Program-made: the position numbers and the translations under genes
The notes under the pieces: generated by a model
What the model was told of the DNA's origin: nothing
The model's input: only the letters and a program-made list of their open reading frames with translations
Databases searched by the model: none
NCBI GenBank assembly: GCA_015523725.1
Contig: WAJV01000060.1
Coordinates: forward strand, 1 to 43,108
Source: Candidatus Geothermarchaeota archaeon
Lineage (GTDB): Archaea; Thermoproteota; Nitrososphaeria; Geothermarchaeales; JDFR-13
Length of the DNA: 43,108 bases
Direction: 5' to 3'
Shown: in pieces, positions 11,671-19,617 of the stretch
Position numbering within the stretch: position 1 is the stretch's first letter
Layout of the letters: each line of letters opens with the position of its first letter

Positions 11671-12643
11671 TACTTATTCTTTGGGCCTCAATATACTCAT
11701 CTTTACTTAACTCTTTTTTACCATATTTGATCTTTTCAAATAGGTGGGCTATTTTTATCCCAATATTTTTTAACGTATCATCTGTAATCCTATTTACGTG
11801 TTCTATAGGGCCCTCGTGAGGTTCTTTTCCGAATCCTTTTTCGTGAGACTTATCTAAAAACCTATAGTATGTGTTTATGATTGGGTGGCTCGACTCATAT
11901 GCTCGTGTCTTCATTCCACTTATTTTATTTGATAGGGTTATGATGGCTTCCCAAAAATTATTTCTAACTTTTTTGCTACTAATTAGGACTGTTATCATTA
12001 ATAATATCAATGTGAAGCCTCCGAGCAAGTATATGTCATTAGTATTGAGTTCTGGTAATGATGGTGCATATATTTTTGGGATATTTATATTTAGGCTGGA
12101 TGGATTAGCGATACTTCTATTCATACCTATATTATTTAGTCCACTGCTAATATCTGAGATGTTCCTTAGGTCTATGTTAGAATTTAGTACCTGGCTTATG
12201 TCTTTAGGATTGGACCCTGGCGACATATATTTCCATAAATTCTCGTTCAAAATATCGATTAGCCTCTTATAGTCCTCTGGATTCAAGTTGGATAATAAAT
12301 CGCTCAATGTCTTCAACTCATCTTGTAGTTTAATATATTTATACTCTGCATTCCCTATCTTACCCATCATCAGATCCATCTCGATGTCCGATATTTGGCT
12401 GGCTAATGTTGTATTATATTTCGACACTATTTTTCTAAGTTCCTCTAGTCTTTGTAATAGATATACGATGTTTTCTGGTATTGTTTGATTTGTTATTGAA
12501 TTATTAGTTTGGTTTTCTCCATATGTTATTAAGTTTCTAGGCACTTCAGACGCATACACGGGCTGTATATAATAAACTAGTGATATTGATATTGCAAGTA
12601 TGTATATGATTAAAGTCATTGCTGAACCATATATTTTCATCAT
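11630..12643 (-). CDS. DUF4129-like membrane protein, first gene of the MoxR operon
   Basis: The 337-residue product has an N-terminal signal-like helix (residues 9-30, possibly cleaved after YAS), an Asn/Thr-rich extracytoplasmic region with several N-x-S/T sites and a helical segment, a transmembrane helix near residues 207-228, and a cytoplasmic domain. The last ~100 residues (YYRFLDKSHEKGFGKEPHEG ... KKELSKDEYIEAQRI) resemble DUF4129, the tail domain found on some transglutaminase-like proteins encoded beside MoxR and DUF58. No transglutaminase core is present here. It is the promoter-proximal gene of the operon. The family match is from motif memory and is moderate. Confidence 0.72.
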   Translation of the reverse strand: MMKIYGSAMTLIIYILAISISLVYYIQPVYASEVPRNLITYGENQTNNSITNQTIPENIVYLLQRLEELRKIVSKYNTTLASQISDIEMDLMMGKIGNAEYKYIKLQDELKTLSDLLSNLNPEDYKRLIDILNENLWKYMSPGSNPKDISQVLNSNIDLRNISDISSGLNNIGMNRSIANPSSLNINIPKIYAPSLPELNTNDIYLLGGFTLILLMITVLISSKKVRNNFWEAIITLSNKISGMKTRAYESSHPIINTYYRFLDKSHEKGFGKEPHEGPIEHVNRITDDTLKNIGIKIAHLFEKIKYGKKELSKDEYIEAQRISSVIEKLGEENIDK

Positions 12644-12687
12644 CTCTATAAACTAAGTATTAAGTTAAACTATAATAATTTACTGTA

Positions 12688-13308
12688 TTATTCCATAGAT
12701 ATCTTATATTTCATTTCATTTGCTTTGATATGTGCTAGTCTCGTAGGTTCGGGGATACTGTTTCTCAGGACATGCTTAACTATTTCTATGGCTGATTCTA
12801 ATGATACTCTATGCCCTATTGATATGTATAGTTTCGGGGAGAATTTATACCCCACCCTCTTATTGTTGACGTGAATATAGCCGTCTTTATCGACCTTACC
12901 GACTAGAGGTGACTTTGCAACTCCTATTGTGGGTAGGTTTAGTACTACTCCTAGGTGAGTAGCGGCTCCGAATCCTCTTGGATGTATTAATCCATGTGAA
13001 TCGACTAGAGTTATGTCGGGCTTTATTTTTAGTTTTAGAAGAGCTCCGGCCATGGGCCATATTTCCCTAAATGCTAGGTATGTTGGTATATATGGTACTT
13101 TTGATTCAACTATATATACTGAATAGGTTAGGGGCTCTACTTTATCATAGTCTAGAATATATGCAACCCCTATTGCATATTTTTTCCTATAAGCTACATC
13201 CACTCCAGCTATATATTTAATTGGTTTGTTAAACATGTCTTTGGTTATAACTAGTTCAGATAATTTTCTTTGAAGGTATGCGGCTTTTTTGAGATTTAAT
13301 CGAACCAT
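12688..13308 (-). CDS. nfi: endonuclease V
   Basis: Endonuclease V nicks DNA one base 3' of deoxyinosine and so starts repair of deaminated adenine. The 206-residue protein shows the metal-binding Asp in YIAGVDVAY, the catalytic Glu in VPYIPTYLAFREI, the second Asp in TLVDSHGLIHPRGFGAATHLG, and the conserved GVAKSPLVG segment. Length is typical. I prefer the ATG at 13308 (MVRLNLKKAAYL) over the TTG at 13317. It lies between the MoxR operon (same strand, 44-base gap) and the divergent moaD-moaC gene, with the intergenic region 13309-13402 holding both promoters. Confidence 0.95.
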   Translation of the reverse strand: MVRLNLKKAAYLQRKLSELVITKDMFNKPIKYIAGVDVAYRKKYAIGVAYILDYDKVEPLTYSVYIVESKVPYIPTYLAFREIWPMAGALLKLKIKPDITLVDSHGLIHPRGFGAATHLGVVLNLPTIGVAKSPLVGKVDKDGYIHVNNKRVGYKFSPKLYISIGHRVSLESAIEIVKHVLRNSIPEPTRLAHIKANEMKYKISME

Positions 13309-13402
13309 GTTTATCAAGAAAATATTGTCGATGTTTAGAATATAACTTATCTAGAATAAATATTTTATTGAGTTTGTATCGATTTGATGTTTGAGTGTGG
13401 TG

Positions 13403-14119
13403 ATGACTTTGATTAGGGTTAGGGTTTATGGCTCGCTGAGGGATTTGGTTGGGAAGCCTTACATCGATATAGATTTAACAGAGGCTGATTTAAGAGAATT
13501 GTTTAATTATATAAAATTAAGGGATGGTGGCTCGTTAGCCGATTATATATCGGATGGTGGAGATATAAAGAGGCCATATAGGGTTTTTATTAATGGTAGA
13601 CGAATTCCAAATGAGGATGGATTGATGGTTAGAGTCAAGGACGGTGATGAGGTTGTACTGACACCCCCTGTATCGGCTGGGGGTGGTATGGTAGATATAT
13701 CTGGTAAAGAGATTATATATAGAGAAGCTATGGCTCGTGGAAGGATTAGACTTAGACGAGATACTATTAAATTAATTAGGGAGAAAAGGGTTGAAAAGGG
13801 AGATGTGTATGAGGCTGCTAAGATTGCATGTATTAATTCTGTAAAATCGACCCCCAATATATTGCCTTATTGTCATCCCATTAATATCACACACATAGGT
13901 TTTGACATGGATATAGAGGATGAATATGTGGAGGTGTCGGTTACAGTCAAGGCGTTTGAGCGAACTGGTGTGGAGATGGAGGCTCTCACTGGGGTGGCGG
14001 CCGCATTATTAACTATATGGGATATGGTTAAGAAATATGAGAAGGACGAGTCTGGTAACTATCCATATACGGTGATTAAAGATATCTTTGTTGTTAGAAA
14101 AATTAAGGGTGGTCACTAG
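13403..14119 (+). CDS. MoaD-MoaC fusion (molybdopterin synthase small subunit + cyclic pyranopterin phosphate synthase)
   Basis: Residues 1-95 are a MoaD/ThiS-like ubiquitin fold (IRVRVYGSLRDLVGK; tail GDEVVLTPPVSAGG). Residues 96-238 are a full MoaC (MVDISGKEIIYREAMARG, NILPYCHPINITHI, TGVEMEALTGVAAALLTIWDM). MoaC makes cyclic pyranopterin phosphate; MoaD donates sulfur from a thiocarboxylated C-terminal Gly-Gly. Here that tail runs in frame, without a stop, into the MoaC Met (ATG 13688). Codons 13679-13687 read GGGGGTGGT, partly resembling a ribosome site, though only about 2 bases from the ATG. Start at ATG 13403 follows GTGTGGTG. The next gene (MoaB/Mog) starts 2 bases after the stop. Either a proteolytically matured fusion or dual initiation is needed for normal MoaD function. 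Confidence 0.9.
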   Translation: MTLIRVRVYGSLRDLVGKPYIDIDLTEADLRELFNYIKLRDGGSLADYISDGGDIKRPYRVFINGRRIPNEDGLMVRVKDGDEVVLTPPVSAGGGMVDISGKEIIYREAMARGRIRLRRDTIKLIREKRVEKGDVYEAAKIACINSVKSTPNILPYCHPINITHIGFDMDIEDEYVEVSVTVKAFERTGVEMEALTGVAAALLTIWDMVKKYEKDESGNYPYTVIKDIFVVRKIKGGH

Positions 14120-14121
14120 GT

Positions 14122-14646
14122 ATGCCTCATGAGGAGGCTAATATTGGGTATACGCCGAAAGTAGGTGTTGTGACAATTAGTGAGAGCAGATATATTAAGT
14201 ATATGCGGAATCTGCAATATAGCGATCCTTCGGGGGATCTGGCTGAAAGAATACTTCGGAATGCTGGATTTAAGGATATAGTTAGGGAGTTGGTTGGGGA
14301 TAAAGACTGGTTGATCATCAACACCGTTAAAAAATTGGTTAGGCGAGGTTGCGAGTTGATATTCTTGATAGGGGGAACTGGTGTATCGAAGGGAGACGTG
14401 ACCAAAGATGCATTGGAGTGTATGTTGGATAAGAAGCTTGATCTCTATCCTGTAGCATATACATTGGAGTCTTATGGTGATGTTGGGAGTAGGGTGTTAT
14501 CGAGCAGACCTGTAGCGGGTTTCTATGGTGATATTTTAGTAATATCTATGCCTGGGAATCCGGATGCGGTGGAAACTGTTTTAAAGAATGTTCTAAAAAA
14601 TGAGTATATTCATTTATTATGGTTAAATAAATTTGGTAGAATCTAG
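14122..14646 (+). CDS. molybdopterin adenylyltransferase-like protein (MoaB/MogA family)
   Basis: The MoaB/MogA family adenylylates molybdopterin before metal insertion. The 174-residue protein has the family core: VGVVTISES at the start, DPSGDLAERILRNAGF, LIFLIGGTGVSKGDVTKDALE (the GGTG substrate loop with the conserved Asp), and ISMPGNPDAVE near the end. It begins 2 bases after the MoaD-MoaC stop, with GGGTGGT as ribosome site inside the preceding gene, so the two are co-translated. The archaeal MoaB form is favoured over MogA by length, but the distinction does not change the predicted role. The aldehyde ferredoxin oxidoreductase, a likely user of the cofactor, follows. Confidence 0.9.
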   Translation: MPHEEANIGYTPKVGVVTISESRYIKYMRNLQYSDPSGDLAERILRNAGFKDIVRELVGDKDWLIINTVKKLVRRGCELIFLIGGTGVSKGDVTKDALECMLDKKLDLYPVAYTLESYGDVGSRVLSSRPVAGFYGDILVISMPGNPDAVETVLKNVLKNEYIHLLWLNKFGRI

Positions 14647-14714
14647 ACATATATTTAATTAAATATTCTATCCACACTAGTAATTATTTTATTGAGGTTG
14701 TTTTGGTGTTTAAT

Positions 14715-16565
14715 ATGGTGCCCGGATATGCTGGTAGACTTCTCCATATTGACCTAACTAAGAATATTGTTAAGAAGATCCGCTTGAAGAAATCCTTTAT
14801 TAAAGAATATATAGGTGGAAAAGGATTTGGAGCTAGGCTTATGTATGACATGGTTCCGCCGAGAATTGATCCATTGAGTCCTGTGAATCCATTAATTTTT
14901 TTAACTGGTCCTGTGACAGCTACGGGGGCGCCTGCTTCGGCTAGGGATGTTGTAGTCACTAAGAGCCCTAAGACAGGCACCTTCCTTGACTCCAACTCTG
15001 GAGGTTATTGGGGGTGTTGGCTAAAGATAGCTGGTTATGATGGCCTGATAATTACAGGGAGGGCGTCTAAACTTAGTTATATTTATATAAATGATGGGAG
15101 TGTTGAGTTGAGGGATGCGAGTGGATATGCTGGATATGGTGTATATGCGACTACCAAAGGTTTGATTAAGGAGGTAGGTGACAATAATGCCAAGGTAGCG
15201 GCCATTGGACCCGCGGGGGAGAATCTCGTTAAATTGGCTGGAATAGTTAATGACCTTCATCATGTACATGCTAGGGGCGGGCCTGGAGCCGTCATGGGTA
15301 GTAAGAATCTTAAAGCCATTGTAATATCTGCAGATCACAGGAATCCTAAATTTGATTTAGCTGATAGAGACGGATTCAATAAGTATAACCTGAAGATCAT
15401 TAGGGAGGTTGTGAGGGGGCCACCTGAAGAGTGGGCTAGAACTGATGGAACACCGATTATAGTTAGATGGAGTAATGATGTAGGTGTATTACCTACGAGG
15501 AATTTTCAAGTGGGTGTATTTGAATATGTGGATAATATAGATGCGGAGGTTATGCGTAGTTTTAGAACTTCGAAGGGGGCTTGTTACCGATGCTCCATAG
15601 CCTGCAGGAATTTAACTAGACTTAAGGATGATAAATGGGGTGAGATTGAACTAGATGGACCGGAATATGAGACGATAGCGATGGGTGGCTCAAATACTGG
15701 TGTAGGTGATTTTAAAGCGATTATTGCATGGAATAATTTGGTTGACGACCTTGGTATGGATACGATATCATTAGGTAATGTTACTGCATTGGCTATGGAG
15801 GCTTATGAAAAAGGCTATATAGATAAAAATATTACCAATGGATTGGAATTGGGTTTTGGGAATATAGATGCCCAGATGGAATTGGCAAGGATGATTGCAT
15901 ATAGGAAGGGTATAGGGGATATATTGGCAGAGGGAGCTAGAGAGTTCGTTATGTGGCTCGGGGGAGATGCATATAAAATGGCTTTGGAGACTAAAGGCTT
16001 GGAATATCCTGCTTATGACCCTAGGGGTAGTGTTGGGATGGCATTGGCATACGCTACGTCTGATAGGGGAGCCTGTCATTTAAGGGCGTGGCCCATTGCT
16101 GAAGAGGCTTTTGGTGATATGGATCCATTCACCCCGGAGGGTAAGGCAGAATTGGTGATTAACATGCAGGACTTAAATGCAGTTAAGTGGAGTATGATTT
16201 TCTGTGATTTCTTGGATGCAGATTATGAAATGATAGCTAATTACTTCAATTATGTAACTGGTTTAAATTATAGTGCTGATACTATGAGGTTAATAGGTGA
16301 GAGGATAAACAATTTGATTAGGCTCTTTAATGTGAGGGAGGGTTTCAGCCGCAAAGATGACTACATACCTTACAGGATAGCTCATGAAAAGATGCCTAGG
16401 GGACCAAACAAGGGATTCAGTGTCAAGCCTGAGATTTTCAATAAGATGTTAGATGATTATTATGAATTGAGAGGCTGGAACCGAGATGGTGTTCCGAAGA
16501 AGGGTAAGCTACGACGTTTAGGATTATATAAAGACTTTTTCAAGACTAATATACACTCAATGTAG
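14715..16565 (+). CDS. aldehyde:ferredoxin oxidoreductase (tungsten type)
   Basis: These enzymes oxidise aldehydes to acids with ferredoxin, using a tungsto-bispterin and a [4Fe-4S] cluster. The 616-residue protein has the family N-terminus YAGRLLHIDLT, the ARGGPGAVMGSKNLKAIV segment, the cluster Cys set C290, C293, C297 with a plausible fourth ligand C497, and the second pterin-loop region around YDPRGSVGMALAYATSDRGA. I start at ATG 14715 (MVPGYAG) because GGTG sits 6 bases upstream and family members start there. It follows the pterin cofactor genes closely (68-base gap), which fits a cofactor-enzyme module. Substrate is unknown; relatives include AOR, FOR, GAPOR and several uncharacterised WOR types. 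Confidence 0.95.
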   Translation: MVPGYAGRLLHIDLTKNIVKKIRLKKSFIKEYIGGKGFGARLMYDMVPPRIDPLSPVNPLIFLTGPVTATGAPASARDVVVTKSPKTGTFLDSNSGGYWGCWLKIAGYDGLIITGRASKLSYIYINDGSVELRDASGYAGYGVYATTKGLIKEVGDNNAKVAAIGPAGENLVKLAGIVNDLHHVHARGGPGAVMGSKNLKAIVISADHRNPKFDLADRDGFNKYNLKIIREVVRGPPEEWARTDGTPIIVRWSNDVGVLPTRNFQVGVFEYVDNIDAEVMRSFRTSKGACYRCSIACRNLTRLKDDKWGEIELDGPEYETIAMGGSNTGVGDFKAIIAWNNLVDDLGMDTISLGNVTALAMEAYEKGYIDKNITNGLELGFGNIDAQMELARMIAYRKGIGDILAEGAREFVMWLGGDAYKMALETKGLEYPAYDPRGSVGMALAYATSDRGACHLRAWPIAEEAFGDMDPFTPEGKAELVINMQDLNAVKWSMIFCDFLDADYEMIANYFNYVTGLNYSADTMRLIGERINNLIRLFNVREGFSRKDDYIPYRIAHEKMPRGPNKGFSVKPEIFNKMLDDYYELRGWNRDGVPKKGKLRRLGLYKDFFKTNIHSM

Positions 16566-16622
16566 AATTAGTAAATAATTCCACTATTTATTCCTTTTAT
16601 CTATTATATTGGGTGGTAAGTA

Positions 16623-17777
16623 TTGAAGGTAATGGTTATTGGAGTTGGTAATGTAGGTAGAGTGATTATCAAAGATTTGTTGAGTTATGGAGATAAGATT
16701 GATAATGTATTAGCTGTCGATTATAGATATGATGTATTGGATAAATTGGCTAAAGAGATTAATGATTCGAGGCTCGATATTGCTAGGGGGGATATTAGGG
16801 ATATAGATACTATGTCTGAATTAATGAAGAGGGTTGATGTAGTGGTAAATAGTTCTTGGTATGAATATAATTTATATGCAATAAAGGCCGCTATAAAGGC
16901 AAAGAGAGATTTGGCTGATCTTGGCGGGCTATATTGGATGACTAGAAAAGAGCTTGAGATGGATGAGGAGGTTAGGGGAGCCGGGATCACTGTATTAATC
17001 GGCGTGGGCGATGATCCAGGTACATCTAATGTATTAATAGCATATGGAGCATCTAAATTGGATGAAGTTGATGAAATTCACATAAGGTGGGGTAGTCACT
17101 CCGAAACGGAGGCCACACCCTTCGGTTTCAGTGTATTGACTGTCTTGGATGAAGCCACGATGCCCGCTGTCTTATATCTCAATGGTAAGTTAGTAGAAGC
17201 ACCTCCACTCAGTTACCCCGAGATCACCTATTTCCCGGATCCAATTTCATACAAAAAGACTTATGCAATTATTCATAGTGAGCTTGCAACTATACCTTAT
17301 ACGATCAAAGGTGTTAAAACAGTTACATATAAAGATACGTGGGATGATGATTTCTTACCCATTATCAATTTTATGAAGAAAATAGGCTTGACTTCAAGAG
17401 AGCCAGTTAAGATTAATGATTTTGAAATATCGCCACAGAAATTCTTAGCATCACTGACAAAGCCAGGTGAGCCTAAAGATATAATTGGATGCCTTAAGGT
17501 TGAGTTGAAGGGATATAAAGACGGTGTAGAGACTATAATACGTTACTATTTGGGTCCAGTCGGATATCATGAGGAGTGGGGAGCCGGTGTTACAGCTTAT
17601 ACTACTGGCGTGGGTGCTAGTATAGGCGTACAGATTCTAGGGAGCGGCGGTGTAAGTAGTAAAGGAGTTGTTCCCCCTGAGTTAATAGATGAGCCTAGTT
17701 TATGGCTTAAGAACCTGGCGAAGCGGGGAATACCGGTTAAGGAGGAGGTAGTTAAGATCGGTGAAGTGATGATGTAG
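16623..17777 (+). CDS. saccharopine dehydrogenase-like oxidoreductase
   Basis: A 384-residue NAD(P)-dependent enzyme of the Lys9/saccharopine reductase family. It has an N-terminal Rossmann motif GVGNVGRVI (residues 7-15), the VDVVVNSSWYEYN segment, and the substrate-domain GVGDDPGTSNVLIAYGA typical of the family. The C-terminal half (EEWGAGVTAYTTGVGASIGVQ) closes the Rossmann domain. A TTG start at 16623 is preceded by GGGTGGTAAG. No lysine pathway genes lie nearby; neighbours are an aldehyde ferredoxin oxidoreductase upstream and a GSAM-like aminotransferase downstream, so the true substrate is open. Related archaeal proteins include carboxynorspermidine and lysine-biosynthesis types. Confidence 0.85.
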   Translation: MKVMVIGVGNVGRVIIKDLLSYGDKIDNVLAVDYRYDVLDKLAKEINDSRLDIARGDIRDIDTMSELMKRVDVVVNSSWYEYNLYAIKAAIKAKRDLADLGGLYWMTRKELEMDEEVRGAGITVLIGVGDDPGTSNVLIAYGASKLDEVDEIHIRWGSHSETEATPFGFSVLTVLDEATMPAVLYLNGKLVEAPPLSYPEITYFPDPISYKKTYAIIHSELATIPYTIKGVKTVTYKDTWDDDFLPIINFMKKIGLTSREPVKINDFEISPQKFLASLTKPGEPKDIIGCLKVELKGYKDGVETIIRYYLGPVGYHEEWGAGVTAYTTGVGASIGVQILGSGGVSSKGVVPPELIDEPSLWLKNLAKRGIPVKEEVVKIGEVMM

Positions 17778-18061
17778 TATTAAATAAGAATGCTATGCGA
17801 AAATAAGGTTAGTGATATAATTAATGTTCAAATTTTTATCTATTAGATAAAATATCTTCCTTTATTAATCATTAATATTTAAAACAAATAATCTAAATAT
17901 ATAAGATTATTAACCCCCTCACTAGAATATATTATTGTATTTTTGGGGTGCTTTTAAGCCTTGTGCGATGAGGACGAATCGTCTGATATGATATTCAGTT
18001 ATATGATTTGGTGTATGGCTTCTTCTATCTATAACTCCTATTTATTTGAGGCTTGAGTATT
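17778..18061. other. longest intergenic gap, AT-rich, promoter region and possible small RNA
   Basis: The stretch between the saccharopine dehydrogenase-like gene and the aminotransferase is very AT-rich from 17780 to 17940, with TATA-like AAATATATAA near 17896-17905 and a second AT box (CTTTTAAG) at 17951. From 17963 the composition changes: GCGATGA (17965-17971), 11 bases, then CTGA (17983-17986) resemble a box C and box D' of a C/D guide RNA, but a matching box D is not found. GACG-AAT-CGTC forms a small hairpin between them. I see no open reading frame here. Confidence 0.4.
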
Positions 18062-19474
18062 ATGTTTGAGGCATATTTGGTTGATTGGGAGGATTTCGGT
18101 CCAGAGGTTGTTAGTGAGGTTAGAAAGTACCTGGAGCGGACGCCTAGGAGTAGAGAAATCTTCGAAAATGTCTCAGAATATATTCCTCTGGGTGTAAATA
18201 GCAATCAAAGGTTCTATTCACCATATCCAATTTATTTCAGGGAGGCTAAAGGATCACGTATATGGGATGTTGATGGAAATGAGTATATTGATTTCAATAT
18301 GGGGTATGGTGCATTAATTACTGGTCATGCTCATCCAAAGCTCGTCGAGGCTTGGAGGGAGCAAGTTTCTAAGGGGATTCTTTATACTTATCCATTCGAA
18401 CTATTGGAGGAACTAAGTGATTTGATACCAGAGCTATTTGATATAGATATGTTTAGATTCAGTAATAGTGGTAGCGAAGCTATAATGTACGCCTGCAGAT
18501 TGGCTAGAGCATACACGGGGAGAGATGTTATCATTAAGATAGAGGGTAGTTACCATGGTACTTATGATTATGTCTTGGTAAGCAGTTGGCCGACTAGGGG
18601 GTTGGCTGGGCCTAGGAGGATGCCCGTTAGTGTATTAGATTCCCTTGGGTTGCCTGAGAATACTGAAGATTTGGTTAGAGTAGTTCCTTATAATGATGTT
18701 GAACCACTTATCGAGTTGTTGGAGGAGGAGGGTGATGAGATTGCTGGTCTTGTTGTTGAGCCCATTATGATGAATGCTGGAATAATTTACCCTGAGAAAG
18801 GTTATTTAGAGAGATTGCGGGAATTAACACGTGAGTATGATATAGTATTAATTTTTGATGAGGTCAAGACCGGTATGAGGGCCTTCCCAGGTACTGCAGC
18901 CCAGATGTTTGGTGTCGAGCCTGACCTAATAACCTTAGCCAAAGCAATTGGTGGCGGCGCAACTATTAGTTTGATTGGGGGAGATGAGGATATCATGAGT
19001 CTAATCGCTCCCTCTGAAGCTCCACGTTATCAAGGTGTCATCCATGCTGGTACCTATAACGCGAATCCATTTGCCTTAACTAGTGTATATGTAACCTTAA
19101 CAGAGATCTTGACTAAGGATGAGTATCCTAGAATAATTAAGTTAAATGAAGAGATTAAGAAGAGTTATGAGGAGGCTTTCGATAAATATGGTGTCGATGC
19201 CTATGTAGAATTATTTGGTGTCAGTGGAGCTATTATGTATAGTAAGGAGAAGATCAGGAATTTCAGACAGGTTTTAAATAGTAGATTAGAATTATGGTAT
19301 CCACTTTATTTCAGGATGCTTAATAATGGAGTGATACCTAATGCAACTGGGCCAGAGGAGATGTGGACACTGAGTGTACAGCATTCGGAGGAGGATGTGG
19401 AGAATTATATTGAAAATATAGATAAAGCTGTAAAACTCATGTCGATATCTGATCAGTATTTAAGAGAAGAATAA
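18062..19474 (+). CDS. class III aminotransferase, glutamate-1-semialdehyde aminomutase-like
   Basis: A 470-residue PLP enzyme of the GSAM/class III aminotransferase fold. Visible are the substrate-entry region GSRIWDVDGNEYIDFNMGYGALITGHAHP, the cofactor loop SNSGSEAIMYACRLARAYTGR, the PLP-ring Asp in LIFDEVKTGMR, and the Schiff-base Lys in LITLAKAIGGGATISLIGG. The chain is longer than a typical GSAM (about 430) because of an N-terminal extension of some 30 residues. No haem genes are nearby, so a role in tetrapyrrole synthesis is not supported by context. It could be an amino-acid aminomutase or omega-aminotransferase working with the upstream saccharopine dehydrogenase-like protein. Start at ATG 18062; a TTG at 18053 is possible. 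Confidence 0.85.
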   Translation: MFEAYLVDWEDFGPEVVSEVRKYLERTPRSREIFENVSEYIPLGVNSNQRFYSPYPIYFREAKGSRIWDVDGNEYIDFNMGYGALITGHAHPKLVEAWREQVSKGILYTYPFELLEELSDLIPELFDIDMFRFSNSGSEAIMYACRLARAYTGRDVIIKIEGSYHGTYDYVLVSSWPTRGLAGPRRMPVSVLDSLGLPENTEDLVRVVPYNDVEPLIELLEEEGDEIAGLVVEPIMMNAGIIYPEKGYLERLRELTREYDIVLIFDEVKTGMRAFPGTAAQMFGVEPDLITLAKAIGGGATISLIGGDEDIMSLIAPSEAPRYQGVIHAGTYNANPFALTSVYVTLTEILTKDEYPRIIKLNEEIKKSYEEAFDKYGVDAYVELFGVSGAIMYSKEKIRNFRQVLNSRLELWYPLYFRMLNNGVIPNATGPEEMWTLSVQHSEEDVENYIENIDKAVKLMSISDQYLREE

Positions 19475-19561
19475 TATCCAGTTTACGTAAATATTTCTTG
19501 TATATCTCTGAATATATTCATTAAATTACTTTATTTAGAAAAGTATATTATTGAGAAAGTA

Positions 19562-19598
19562 ACTACATGTAGTAGTAAGTCAGTGTACATTGCTGACT
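19562..19598 (+). promoter_or_regulatory. palindrome plus hairpin just upstream of the CLC gene
   Basis: A perfect 12-base palindrome ACTACATGTAGT (19562-19573) is followed four bases later by an inverted repeat AGTCAG-N9-CTGACT (19578-19598), 20 bases before the ATG of the CLC gene. The palindrome looks like a dimeric-repressor operator and the second element could form a hairpin at the 5' end of the mRNA. Function is unproven. Confidence 0.4.
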
Positions 19599-19617
19599 CT
19601 TTACGAGGTGTACAATA

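Noticed and set aside
11871-12272. 133-codon open frame on the plus strand
   Set aside because: Antisense to the DUF4129-like gene; the hydrophobic translation is the mirror of a low-complexity region and no start signal is seen.
18062-19474. Calling the aminotransferase hemL
   Set aside because: It resembles GSAM, but the extra N-terminus and absence of any haem gene nearby do not support that specific role.
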